This document shows, in pieces, positions 17,501 through 24,439 of a DNA stretch of 34,466 bases. How positions within the stretch are numbered: the first letter of the stretch is position 1; every line of letters starts with the position of its first letter. Below the pieces are notes generated by a model, which searched no databases, was not told the origin of the DNA, and was given only the letters and a program-made list of their open reading frames with translations. The DNA comes from Phycisphaerales bacterium (lineage in GTDB: Bacteria > Planctomycetota > Phycisphaerae > Phycisphaerales > UBA1924), in the NCBI GenBank assembly GCA_013360675.1, contig JABWBB010000032.1, positions 1-34,466 on the forward strand, in the 5' to 3' direction. The position numbers were made by a program, and so were the translations under genes.

Positions 17501-18165
17501 AAGGCCAGCCCCTCGCCCTGGGCGGCGTCGTACTTCGCAAAGTGCGAGCCCGCCCACGCGCGGAAGTCGTCCCACGTCGCGTTGACGCGCCCCTTCGCCG
17601 GATTCTTGTAGACGGGGACCATCAGGCGGTCGGGGTCGTAGAGCGACAGGATGCTGGCCATGGCCCAGGTCGACACGCGCCCGTGGTTGGCCGGGTGGAG
17701 CGGGTTGCCCTCGATCTTGGTCGGGCGACCCTCGTGGGTTTCGACGAGCAGGCCCTCGGCCCCGCCGTCGGGTCGCGCAAAGCTCGTCGCGAAGTAGAGC
17801 GGCTTGCCGGGGATCACGTCCTCGGGCGCGTTGGCCGAGTAGGGCATGATCGTGTGATCGGGGCGACGGCAGCCGGGGATCGTCGCCGCACCCGCCAGGG
17901 CCACCGACGCGCCGATGAGCTTGAGGAAGTCGCGGCGCGTGTCGCCCCCCTGGGCCATGGCGCGGCTGAACTCGGTCGCGCCCGCGGTGAACTCGCGCTC
18001 GACAAAGTCGCGGAAGTGGGCCGTGTCGGCGGCCTCGTCGAGGCTGCGCCAGATCGGCACCCCGCCCGCGGTGGCCAGTTGCCGGTGCACGCTGGCCAAC
18101 TCGCCCTTACCGGGCTGCTTCGTTTCACCCTTCGTCGTGGTCGGGTATTGATCCGCGTTGCTCAT
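14584..18165 (-). CDS. actB: Alternative Complex III iron-sulfur subunit ActB (molybdopterin-like plus FeS domains)
   Basis: This 1193-aa periplasmic-facing subunit takes electrons from quinol and passes them through FeS clusters. Residues 1-100 form the extended Tat translocation domain of the family ([14 protein letters not shown] at 38-51, then [11 protein letters not shown] at 77-87). A molybdopterin-oxidoreductase-like domain follows (about 100-840); in characterised ACIII it binds no metal cofactor. The C-terminal ferredoxin-like part starts at about 865. It has 15 cysteines in four groups (874/877/880/884, 931/934/939/943, 963/969/973, 1055/1058/1086/1090), enough for three [4Fe-4S] and one [3Fe-4S]. 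In CIGTRYC a Thr (966) takes the place of one expected Cys, which fits the 3Fe site. It lies 58 nt after actA. Confidence 0.97.
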   Translation of the reverse strand: MSNADQYPTTTKGETKQPGKGELASVHRQLATAGGVPIWRSLDEAADTAHFRDFVEREFTAGATEFSRAMAQGGDTRRDFLKLIGASVALAGAATIPGCRRPDHTIMPYSANAPEDVIPGKPLYFATSFARPDGGAEGLLVETHEGRPTKIEGNPLHPANHGRVSTWAMASILSLYDPDRLMVPVYKNPAKGRVNATWDDFRAWAGSHFAKYDAAQGEGLAFIADKTSSPTFAAMKAKVLARWPKAAWVAWSPAQSSAPIEGSRLAFGSPMREVLNISKQNTRVILSLDRDFVTREAGEVANARGFAASRDLASTKDDMSRLYMVESGFSLTGGQADHRLRLAPSRVSAFAVELAKFLLPMLAQPGAQAVTSVLASFAGDTSDIDRNFLEACAKDLADAANRGKTLIVAGDSLPAPVHALVCALNAALGNIGASVAYYPMGEDEAADSRARLAGLAAKLKSHAVNTVVCVGANPVYDAPGDLGFAALYKSCPTTLCLSVDSTETAAASTWSLNAASYLESWGDTLALDGTLAPVQPMIAPIYEPAMSPIEFLALLASTDSTARIDGYEIVRDQWRTRLGEAGFDKAWRRALHDGVLPGSAPTPLNPTINFASIAEGLASLSIAAAPSTQALDVVFRVGNPGDGRWANIPWLQELPEAATRTVWDNPILMAPATAEAMGLLPTGYSHKDPDGAYTKTNYPEAVQADVTIDGRTVRGAVWLLPGMAENTAICVLGYGRDDCGKVGDRVGFNFYPLVGSGFGVNAARGTITPQPDAGAYMIVSTQNNWAITGRDSLVRVVDLPAWKAFGDEIDSRVDGMYGTKADLNFAERLGELSHTPANISIYNNPYNKGPENAQPGSAYSKDQQWAMTIDQQTCTGCGACTIACQSENNIPVVGKKEVAKGREMTWIRVDRYFAGTDFNDPSAMHHQPVACVHCENAPCETVCPVNATVHGPEGINYMVYNRCIGTRYCANNCPYKVRRYNFFEYGWHKFNGDYYFKGAIEAIAPDRGGITGSGKHNKVNPNLIPPRLRQKLDDITKMQQNPDVSVRSRGVMEKCSYCIQRINAARYETRLKGLDKVPDGFFQTACQQACPSGSITFGDMLDAQSQVARTRAHARSYLLLGYVNTRPRTSHMLRVMNPNPALCDADRKHRWEHPFHHGPAGGHDEKGHAVRTPGRDREKGRPISLRVLPGVHA

Positions 18166-18223
18166 GATGACTCTCGGGAGTGGCGTGAAATTCGTCGTGG
18201 GGCCGGATCGTCGGGCGTGAGTT

Positions 18224-18928
18224 CTAGTAGTGACACGCGCCGCAGTTGTCGGGCGGAGTGCGCTCGAGCGATTCGAGCAGCGCCTTGCCGATGTTCGTCG
18301 CCTCGGCGCTCCCCGCGGCCCGGTCGGCCAGGTGCTTCTCCACCCAGATCAGGTCCGTCACGCGGTCCTTGGGAACCAGCGCGTCGCCCGGGTTGGCGTG
18401 GCAATCCAGGCACCACGACATGCTCAGCGGCTGCACCTGGTGCACCACCGGCATGCCCGCGATCTGCCCGTGGCACGAGTAGCAGCTCACCCCCGCCGCC
18501 ACGTGCACCTGGTGCGGGAAGTTGTGCACGTAGTCGGCGAGTTTGTGGACGCGGCGCCACGGGATCGATTCATCGCGGGCGTAGGCGTCGCGGATGAACG
18601 CGGTCTTCTCGACGTGCACGGGCGAATCGGTGAACTGCGTCAGGCGTCCCTCGGCGTGACAGCCGTAGCAGACCGACACACTGGGGATGTTCGCCTCGTA
18701 GCTCTTCTCGACGTTGGAGTGGCAATAGCGGCAGTCCATGCCGAGCTTGCCCGCATGGATCTGGTGATTGAACCCGCCGCCGGGCTGCAGGGGCTGATAG
18801 CCCACGTCATAAAACTTGGGCGTGGCGTAGTACCAGAACCCGCCCACCGCCGTCGTCGCGCCGCCGGCGACAACCACCGCCAGCAGCGTCGGCAACGCGT
18901 TCGTCCACTTCGGGAAAATGACCGACAC
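18224..18928 (-). CDS. actA: Alternative Complex III pentaheme cytochrome c subunit ActA
   Basis: This 234-aa multiheme cytochrome is anchored by one N-terminal helix (about 11-33). Five CxxCH heme motifs are visible: CRYCH (66-70), CYGCH (87-91), CYSCH (149-153), CLDCH (173-177) and CGACH (229-233, one residue from the C-terminus). Five hemes match ActA of the Rhodothermus marinus complex. Additional histidines (for example in FNHQIH and HNFPHQVH) can be distal ligands. GTG 18928 is chosen because AGGAGG lies 6 nt upstream. It is the first gene of the 15-kb operon and diverges from ctaA across about 250 nt. Confidence 0.96.
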   Translation of the reverse strand: MSVIFPKWTNALPTLLAVVVAGGATTAVGGFWYYATPKFYDVGYQPLQPGGGFNHQIHAGKLGMDCRYCHSNVEKSYEANIPSVSVCYGCHAEGRLTQFTDSPVHVEKTAFIRDAYARDESIPWRRVHKLADYVHNFPHQVHVAAGVSCYSCHGQIAGMPVVHQVQPLSMSWCLDCHANPGDALVPKDRVTDLIWVEKHLADRAAGSAEATNIGKALLESLERTPPDNCGACHY

Positions 18929-18992
18929 CGACGCCTCCTCTCACGAGGTGTTCACCATCCGGCACACTGGGCCATGAGGCCCGGGGGGTCCG

Positions 18993-18998
18993 AATATA
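18993..18998 (-). promoter_or_regulatory. Possible -10 element for the ACIII-caa3 operon
   Basis: TATATT on the minus strand lies about 65 nt upstream of the actA GTG, in the most A+T-rich patch of the divergent intergenic region. No good -35 hexamer sits 16-18 nt before it, so an activator or another sigma factor would be needed if it is used. Confidence 0.25.
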
Positions 18999-19036
18999 CA
19001 GAGTTTGTCGCACTCAGTTCGGCGATCCCGAACCGT

Positions 19037-19053
19037 TTGCTGTAGGGCAGCAA
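19037..19053. promoter_or_regulatory. Inverted repeat TTGCTG/CAGCAA in the actA-ctaA intergenic region
   Basis: TTGCTG (19037-19042) and CAGCAA (19048-19053) are perfect inverted repeats with a 5-nt centre, about midway between the two divergent starts. It is a candidate regulator site able to control both the oxidase operon and heme A synthesis. I cannot assign it to a regulator family. Confidence 0.3.
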
Positions 19054-19106
19054 TTTCGCCGCCCTGGGACTACGCTGTCAAGGCACCGATCCTGTCAGAC
19101 CGCAAG

Positions 19107-19121
19107 TGAGACTGCGTCTCA
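19107..19121 (+). promoter_or_regulatory. Short hairpin in the ctaA leader
   Basis: TGAGAC (19107-19112) and GTCTCA (19116-19121) form a 6-bp stem with a 3-nt loop, about 55 nt before the ctaA ATG and well upstream of its AGGAG site. Could be a leader hairpin or an operator half; no further support. Confidence 0.25.
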
Positions 19122-19175
19122 AGACCAACCGGCCCCGGTTCGACTTCTTAGTTCCCCTTTCAGGAGCACGATTCC

Positions 19176-20519
19176 ATGCCCAGCCGCCCCGCTTCTCCTC
19201 TCATCCGCGAGGTCATTCAGCCCGCCTGGGCGGGTTCGATCGGGGTGGCCGCCGTGGTGTGGACGGCGTGGTTTGCCCTGCATTTGCCGTGGCTTGGGCT
19301 CTCCGAACAGATCGCCAAGCCGATTCTCCTGGCGACCTGGTTCGTAGCGCTGATCGTCGCCTCGATCGGGGCACTTCACCATCGTCGGATCAAGGTCGGG
19401 GTGACATGCGGGTTCTACTCGTCGCTGCTGGGGCTTGCGATTTTTCTTTCGATGAGTTCTCCACAATCTGCTTCTGAGGCGGGGGTTGTCCCCGGGTTGG
19501 CACTTTTGATCCCGGGGTTTCTTGTGCTCGGATCGGTCCTCGGGCTGTTTGCCGGAGTCGTCGCGAAATCGCTGGGGTGGCCCGTGCCGCCGGGGGGCGA
19601 GCCCGACTGGTTCAAACGGGCGGCGATCATGACGGTGGTGGCGGCGTCTCCCCTGCTGTTTGTCGGGGGGATGGTCACCAGCACCAACAGCGGGATGGCC
19701 GTGCCCGATTGGCCGGGCACCTTTGGGAGCAACATGTTCCTTTATCCGCTGGGGCCGACGGTGGACCCGGCGGTCTACTTCGAGCATTCACACCGGCTGT
19801 TTGGCACGCTGACGGGGCTGACGACGATCATCCTGTTCGTCTGGGCGTTGCTGGCGGATCGGGGCGGGCGGGTCAAGGTGTGGGCGGGGCTCGTGCTCTT
19901 GCTGGTGATTGCGCAGGGCGTGCTGGGGGGGATCCGCGTGCGCATGGGCGACGCCGATCCGACGCGCGACATGCGCTTTTTCGCCGTAATTCATGGTGTT
20001 CTGGCCCAGATCGTCTTCGCGATGATGACCACCTTGTGCGTGTATCTGTCGCGCGGGTACCGCGAGATCGCGGCGTTCGACGGCGCGCGCAAACTGCGGG
20101 TCTTCGGAACCGCCGCCCTGCACCTGACCCTGGTTCAACTGGTCCTGGGTGCGCTCTATCGCCACCTGCGCCACGGGCACTCGCTGTGGGCGCACGTGGG
20201 CTTTGCCACGCTGGTCATCATCGCGGCGTTGATCGCGGGTTTTCTCTGCGTCGCGCTGGCGGGGCGGGCGGGCGCGCCCGGGCGGCTGCTCAAGGCGTGG
20301 GGCATCGCGCTGCTGATCGCGGTGACGGTGCAATACCTGCTGGGGTGGGTGGCCTTCATGGGGGGCGGGCGGGCGCTCGAGGCGGCGACCCAGGCCCAGG
20401 CGTACATCCGCACGCTGCATCAGGCCAACGGGGCGCTGATGCTGGCGACGGTGACCGTCGTGGCGGTGCTGGCCCGGAAGGCCTGGCCCCGGGGGTCACG
20501 CCCAGCGGCGTCGGCATAA
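19176..20519 (+). CDS. ctaA: Heme A synthase (COX15/CtaA) with N-terminal four-helix extension
   Basis: This 447-aa membrane protein oxidises the methyl group of heme O to make heme A for the caa3 oxidase. The CtaA core covers about 147-440. GGMVTSTNSGMAVPDWP (164-180) is the family entry signature, and EHSHR (203-207), IHGVLAQ (272-278) and LHQANGAL (414-421) hold heme-ligand histidines; His340 (WAHVGF) is a further candidate. Residues 1-145 are extra: about four hydrophobic segments (18-40, 49-68, 77-95, 106-130) unlike the normal CtaA start. AGGAG lies about 9 nt before ATG 19176. It is divergent from the operon that needs its product. The core is certain; the role of the extension is unknown. 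Confidence 0.94.
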   Translation: MPSRPASPLIREVIQPAWAGSIGVAAVVWTAWFALHLPWLGLSEQIAKPILLATWFVALIVASIGALHHRRIKVGVTCGFYSSLLGLAIFLSMSSPQSASEAGVVPGLALLIPGFLVLGSVLGLFAGVVAKSLGWPVPPGGEPDWFKRAAIMTVVAASPLLFVGGMVTSTNSGMAVPDWPGTFGSNMFLYPLGPTVDPAVYFEHSHRLFGTLTGLTTIILFVWALLADRGGRVKVWAGLVLLLVIAQGVLGGIRVRMGDADPTRDMRFFAVIHGVLAQIVFAMMTTLCVYLSRGYREIAAFDGARKLRVFGTAALHLTLVQLVLGALYRHLRHGHSLWAHVGFATLVIIAALIAGFLCVALAGRAGAPGRLLKAWGIALLIAVTVQYLLGWVAFMGGGRALEAATQAQAYIRTLHQANGALMLATVTVVAVLARKAWPRGSRPAASA

Positions 20520-20526
20520 TCGCGGA

Positions 20527-20555
20527 TTGACCAAACCCAGGAAGACTGGATACTG
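20527..20555 (+). promoter_or_regulatory. Possible sigma70-like promoter before the DUF1800 gene
   Basis: TTGACC (20527-20532) matches five of six bases of the -35 consensus. After 17 nt comes ATACTG (20550-20555), a weak -10. The site is about 110 nt before the ATG at 20666 and just past the ctaA stop. It would give the DUF1800/DUF1501 pair its own promoter. Confidence 0.35.
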
Positions 20556-20665
20556 GAATACGGGATTCTCTGAATCGGGGCCCGGGGCTTCGCGGGGGTG
20601 CAATACGCGCCATCCGGGGGGCGTTGTGCCGATGGAGGGTGTTGAGCCCCAGGGGGATATCGACC

Positions 20666-22306
20666 ATGCGCTACCAGCCCGATGCGAAGACGGCCGAGCC
20701 GACCCCACCCGAAACGACGGTGGATGCCGGCACGGCATCGCCCGAGACTGCCCCAGCGAAGGCTCCCGCGGTCCGCGCGACACCCGACAAGATCGAATCG
20801 ACGCTGAGTCCGATCCGCAAGGACGAGTTTGGGTACGACCAGGCGCGGCACCTGCTGTGGCGGGCCGGGTTCGGCGGGACACCCCAGCAGATCGAGACGC
20901 TGGCGTCGTGGGGGCCCGAGAAGGCGGTGGATTACATCCTCGGGTACGACAAGGTCGAGTTCGAGGCCCCCGCCGCGGACAAGTTCGACAAGGACATCAT
21001 GCGTCCGCCGACGGAGGAAGAACGGCGGATGGTGACCGAGGCTCGCCGTCGCCAGGACGAGGAGACGCTGGCCAAGGCGCAGCTCGAGCGGCAGCGTCGC
21101 GAGCGGGAGGATCGTCGCCAGGTGGGCGAGATGCAGAAGTGGTGGCTCAAGCGGATGGTGGAGACGCCGCGTCCGCTCGAGGAGAAGATGACGCTCTTCT
21201 GGCACGGGCACTTCGCGACGAACTACCGGACGATCGAGAACAGTTACCACGTCTACCTGCAGAACCAGTTGTTCCGCAAGCACGCGATCGGGAGTTTCGC
21301 GGACCTTTTGTACGGGATCATCCGCGACCCGGCGATGATCGCGTACCTGGACAACAACGACAGCCGCAAGAACCGCCCCAACGAGAACCTGGCGCGCGAG
21401 ATCATGGAGCTGTTTGCGCTGGGGCTGGGGAACTACACCGAGCAGGACATCAAGGAGGGCGCGCGGGCGCTGACGGGCTACACGTTCAACGACGACGAGT
21501 TCGTGCTGCAGCAGAACAACCACGACACGGGGGCGAAGACGATCCTGGGTCGGAAGGGGAACTGGGACGGGGATGACTTTGTGCGGATCATCCTGGAGCA
21601 GCCCGCGTGCGCCCATTTCATCGCTCGCAAGGTCTATCACTACCTCGTGGCGGACGTGCCGCCGGATGAGCGTGGCGGGGACAAGTCGATGCCCGGCCCG
21701 CAGCGACAGGCGATCCGGCAGATGGCCGATGCGCTGCGCTCGAGCCGCTACCAGATGCGCCCGATGCTGCGCCGGCTGTTCCTGAGCGATCACTTCTATT
21801 CGGCGCGGTTCATGAACGACCAGGTAAAGAGCCCCGCGTCGCTGGTGGTGGGCGCGATCCGCTCGCTGGGAGCGCCCGCACGGGACCTGACGATCCTGGC
21901 CGACGCGATGGACCTGATGGGGCAGAACATCTTCTACCCGCCCAGCGTGAAGGGATGGGAGGGCGGGAGGGCGTGGATCAACACGTCGACGCTCTTCGTG
22001 CGCCAGAACCTGCTGGCCTTCCTGCTGACGGGCAAGCGGACGCAGGGGTACGACCCCACCGCCGAGACGATGAAGTACGACCCGCTGCCGCTGATCGCGC
22101 ACCTGGACGAGCGCGAAGGACAGGCGGCCCGCAACCCCGGGGCGATCGTCGAGGCGCTGATGAAACTCGCGCTCGGAACGACGCCCGCGCACGCACGCGA
22201 GCCGCTGATGAGTTTCTTCGCGTCCAACGGCAATCGGGTGACGCGCGAGAACGTGACGGGGCTCTTGCTCCTGCTGACGGCGATGCCCGAGTATCAGTTG
22301 TGCTGA
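20666..22306 (+). CDS. DUF1800 family protein
   Basis: This 546-aa protein belongs to the DUF1800 family, whose biochemical role is not established. Its genes are commonly paired with DUF1501 genes, as here. Residues 1-45 are Pro/Ala/Thr-rich and disordered with no signal peptide. The family body starts with ARHLLWRAGFGGTPQQI (60-76) and continues with EEKMTLFWHGHFATN (172-186) and ENLAREIMELFALGLGNYTE (240-259). A charged helix at about 113-160 looks coiled-coil prone. ATG 20666 has AGGGGG 9 nt upstream, so an upstream in-frame start is not needed. The DUF1501 gene follows after 28 nt. Confidence 0.92.
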   Translation: MRYQPDAKTAEPTPPETTVDAGTASPETAPAKAPAVRATPDKIESTLSPIRKDEFGYDQARHLLWRAGFGGTPQQIETLASWGPEKAVDYILGYDKVEFEAPAADKFDKDIMRPPTEEERRMVTEARRRQDEETLAKAQLERQRREREDRRQVGEMQKWWLKRMVETPRPLEEKMTLFWHGHFATNYRTIENSYHVYLQNQLFRKHAIGSFADLLYGIIRDPAMIAYLDNNDSRKNRPNENLAREIMELFALGLGNYTEQDIKEGARALTGYTFNDDEFVLQQNNHDTGAKTILGRKGNWDGDDFVRIILEQPACAHFIARKVYHYLVADVPPDERGGDKSMPGPQRQAIRQMADALRSSRYQMRPMLRRLFLSDHFYSARFMNDQVKSPASLVVGAIRSLGAPARDLTILADAMDLMGQNIFYPPSVKGWEGGRAWINTSTLFVRQNLLAFLLTGKRTQGYDPTAETMKYDPLPLIAHLDEREGQAARNPGAIVEALMKLALGTTPAHAREPLMSFFASNGNRVTRENVTGLLLLLTAMPEYQLC

Positions 22307-22334
22307 ACCCGCGACGGACCCTGGAGGTGGCCTG

Positions 22335-23660
22335 ATGGACCTGTCTTCGAGCAACGCGTATACGCGGCGTGAGTTCCTGGGGCGGGGGCTGGTGATGGCC
22401 TCGGCCGCAGCGACGATCCCCGCGTTCATCCACGGGACCGCGCACGCGATGAACAAGGTGCTGGGCTCGCTGTCGAGCCTGCCGGGCGTGCCCGACGAGC
22501 GGATCCTCGTCGTCGTGCAGCTCTCGGGCGGGAACGACGGGCTCAACACCGTGGTGCCCTTCTCGATGAGCGAGTATTACCGCGCCCGGCCGGGCATCGG
22601 CGTGCCCGAGCGCGACGTGCTGCGCTTGGGCTCGAGCGATGGCGTGGGGCTGCACCCGCAACTGGCGGGCTTCAAGAGCCTCTATGACGACGGGCTCCTG
22701 GGCATCGTGCAGGGCGTGGGATACCCCAACCCCAACCGCTCGCACTTCAAGTCGATGGACATCTGGCACACCGCCGACACCACGGCGACGGGCGACGGCT
22801 GGATCGGCAAGTACATCGACAGCGAGTGCTGCGGCTTTGGCAAGGGTGAATCGGGCACGCCCGAGCGCCCCGACGGCGCGAGCGGCCCACCTTCGCTGGC
22901 CATCGGGCGCACCGCGCCCCTGGCGATGCAGGGACGACTGGTGACGCCCGTGGCCTTCGAAAACGCCGACCTCTTCCGCTGGAGCGGGCAGGAAATCCAC
23001 AAGAGCCTGCGCGAGCCCTATGACGACCTGAACCGGCGCGGCGACGAACAGGCCGAGCGCAAGGAGAGCAACGCGGCATTCCTGCTGCGGACATCGCTCG
23101 ATGCGCAGGTCTCGAGCGACATGATCCGCAAGGCCGTCGCGCAGCGATCGCAGGTGCAATACCCGGGCAACGACCTGGGGCGACAGTTGGCGATGGTGTC
23201 GAGCATGATCCGCGCGGGGCTCAAGACGCGCGTGTACTACGTGCAACTGGGCGGGTTCGACACGCACGCGGGCCAGGGCGGGGCGCAGGGACGCCACGGG
23301 CAGCTGCTCAGCCAGGTCGGCGGTGCGCTCCGCGCGTTCTACACCGACCTCAAGCAGCAGGGCAACGACCAGCGCGTGCTGACGCTGAGTTTCTCCGAGT
23401 TCGGAAGGCGCGTGGCGCAGAACGCCAGCGGCGGGACCGACCACGGCACCGCTGCCCCCATGTTCCTTGTCGGGCCCATGGCCAAGCCGGGCGTGCTCAG
23501 CAAGCACCCCACGCTGAGCGACCTCGATGACGGAGATCTCAAATACCTCGTCGATTTCCGCTCGGTGTATGCCGCGGTCCTGAGCGACTGGCTCAAGGCC
23601 GACAGCAAGGAGATCCTGGGCAAGTCGTATCAGGCCGCCCCGGTGATCAAGAAGGCCTGA
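22335..23660 (+). CDS. DUF1501 family protein with Tat-type signal
   Basis: This 441-aa protein starts with a twin-arginine-like signal (YTRREFLGRGLVMASAAA, 9-26) and is therefore probably exported folded. The body is DUF1501, related in fold to the alkaline phosphatase/sulfatase group. ILVVVQLSGGNDGLNTVVP (57-75) is the family hallmark. A later GGFDTHAGQ and a C-terminal SEFGRRVAQN...GTDHGTA region carry the conserved Asp/His residues. The catalytic activity is undefined in the family. A GGAGGT site ends 6 nt before ATG 22335. It is cotranscribed with the DUF1800 gene; such pairs are frequent in Planctomycetota. Confidence 0.92.
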   Translation: MDLSSSNAYTRREFLGRGLVMASAAATIPAFIHGTAHAMNKVLGSLSSLPGVPDERILVVVQLSGGNDGLNTVVPFSMSEYYRARPGIGVPERDVLRLGSSDGVGLHPQLAGFKSLYDDGLLGIVQGVGYPNPNRSHFKSMDIWHTADTTATGDGWIGKYIDSECCGFGKGESGTPERPDGASGPPSLAIGRTAPLAMQGRLVTPVAFENADLFRWSGQEIHKSLREPYDDLNRRGDEQAERKESNAAFLLRTSLDAQVSSDMIRKAVAQRSQVQYPGNDLGRQLAMVSSMIRAGLKTRVYYVQLGGFDTHAGQGGAQGRHGQLLSQVGGALRAFYTDLKQQGNDQRVLTLSFSEFGRRVAQNASGGTDHGTAAPMFLVGPMAKPGVLSKHPTLSDLDDGDLKYLVDFRSVYAAVLSDWLKADSKEILGKSYQAAPVIKKA

Positions 23661-23779
23661 GGCCCGCGCGGCGTTTGGCGGTTGGCTGATGAGCGTTCAA
23701 CGGGCGGGGGCCGGCAACACGCCAGCCCTTGTTCGTTGATGGCCGTCGCCCGCATGGGCAGGCGTTGCTAGCGTTGGGC

Positions 23780-24436
23780 ATGAGCCGCACCCGCGTGGAC
23801 ATGGTGGTCTTCGACTGGGGCGGGGTGATCCTGCGCCACTGCCGCTCGTTTCCCGAGGCGTGCGCGCGGGCGGGGTTGCCCGTGCGCGGCGACGTGGACG
23901 CCGAGGCCTCGCGGGCGCGGCGTCGCCCCATTGCGGCGGCGTACCAGCGCGGGCAGATCTCGACGCGGGCGTTCTATGACGCTCTGCGCGACGCGCTCGA
24001 CGGCACATACACCACCGATGAACTCCGCGCGATCCATCACGCCTGGCTCATCGATGAGTATGAGGGCGTGGGTGAGGTCATCGGGGCGATCCACGCGCGG
24101 GGCGTTGCGACCGCGCTCCTTTCAAACACCAACGCCTGCCACTGGGCCAGGCACCTCGCCAAGGCCTGCGGCGGGGGGCCGGACTACCCCACGGCAGCCA
24201 TGCTTACGCACAGGCACGCGAGCCACCTGCTGGGGCACGCCAAGCCCGACGCGGACATCTATCACGCCTTTGTGCGCGAGGTGGGCGTCGGCCCCGGCTC
24301 GCTGCTGTTCTTTGATGATCTGGACGACAACATCAACACCGCCCGCGCGCTGGGCTGGCAGGCCCAGCGCATCGATCACACGGGTGATACGGCGTCGCAG
24401 ATGCGTGCGCATCTTCGCGCCCACGGCGTGTTGTAG
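23780..24436 (+). CDS. HAD-superfamily hydrolase (YihX-like)
   Basis: This 218-aa protein is a predicted phosphatase of HAD subfamily IA. Motif I reads VVFDWGGVIL (9-18), with the nucleophile Asp but Gly where many HAD phosphatases have the acid/base Asp; FDxGxV is normal for the YihX/epoxide hydrolase N-domain group. Motif II is LLSNTNA, a Lys near LGHAKPDADIY supplies motif III, and FFDDLDDNINTARALGW supplies motif IV. The cap region lies between motifs I and II. ATG 23780 is chosen because it leaves a short lead to motif I; a further in-frame start lies 51 nt upstream. It converges tail to tail with the YyaL gene, with only 3 nt between stops. Substrate unknown. Confidence 0.85.
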   Translation: MSRTRVDMVVFDWGGVILRHCRSFPEACARAGLPVRGDVDAEASRARRRPIAAAYQRGQISTRAFYDALRDALDGTYTTDELRAIHHAWLIDEYEGVGEVIGAIHARGVATALLSNTNACHWARHLAKACGGGPDYPTAAMLTHRHASHLLGHAKPDADIYHAFVREVGVGPGSLLFFDDLDDNINTARALGWQAQRIDHTGDTASQMRAHLRAHGVL

Positions 24437-24439
24437 GGA

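Noticed and set aside
14554-18597. Very long open frame on the plus strand opposite actB (over 1300 codons)
   Set aside because: It is the antisense shadow of a G+C-rich gene. Its translation is Arg/Ala/Gly/Val-rich low-complexity sequence with no family motifs, whereas the minus strand gives a complete ActB.
20563-20580. Small inverted repeat GATTC/GAATC upstream of DUF1800
   Set aside because: A 5-bp stem with a 3-nt loop is too short to separate from chance, and there is no positional logic for a terminator or operator.
20420-22549. Long minus-strand frame opposite the DUF1800 gene
   Set aside because: Compositionally biased shadow; the plus strand holds a full conserved family protein with a good ribosome site.
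23661-23779. Intergenic stretch checked for RNA gene or small ORF
   Set aside because: No tRNA-like fold, terminator with T-run or convincing short gene was visible.
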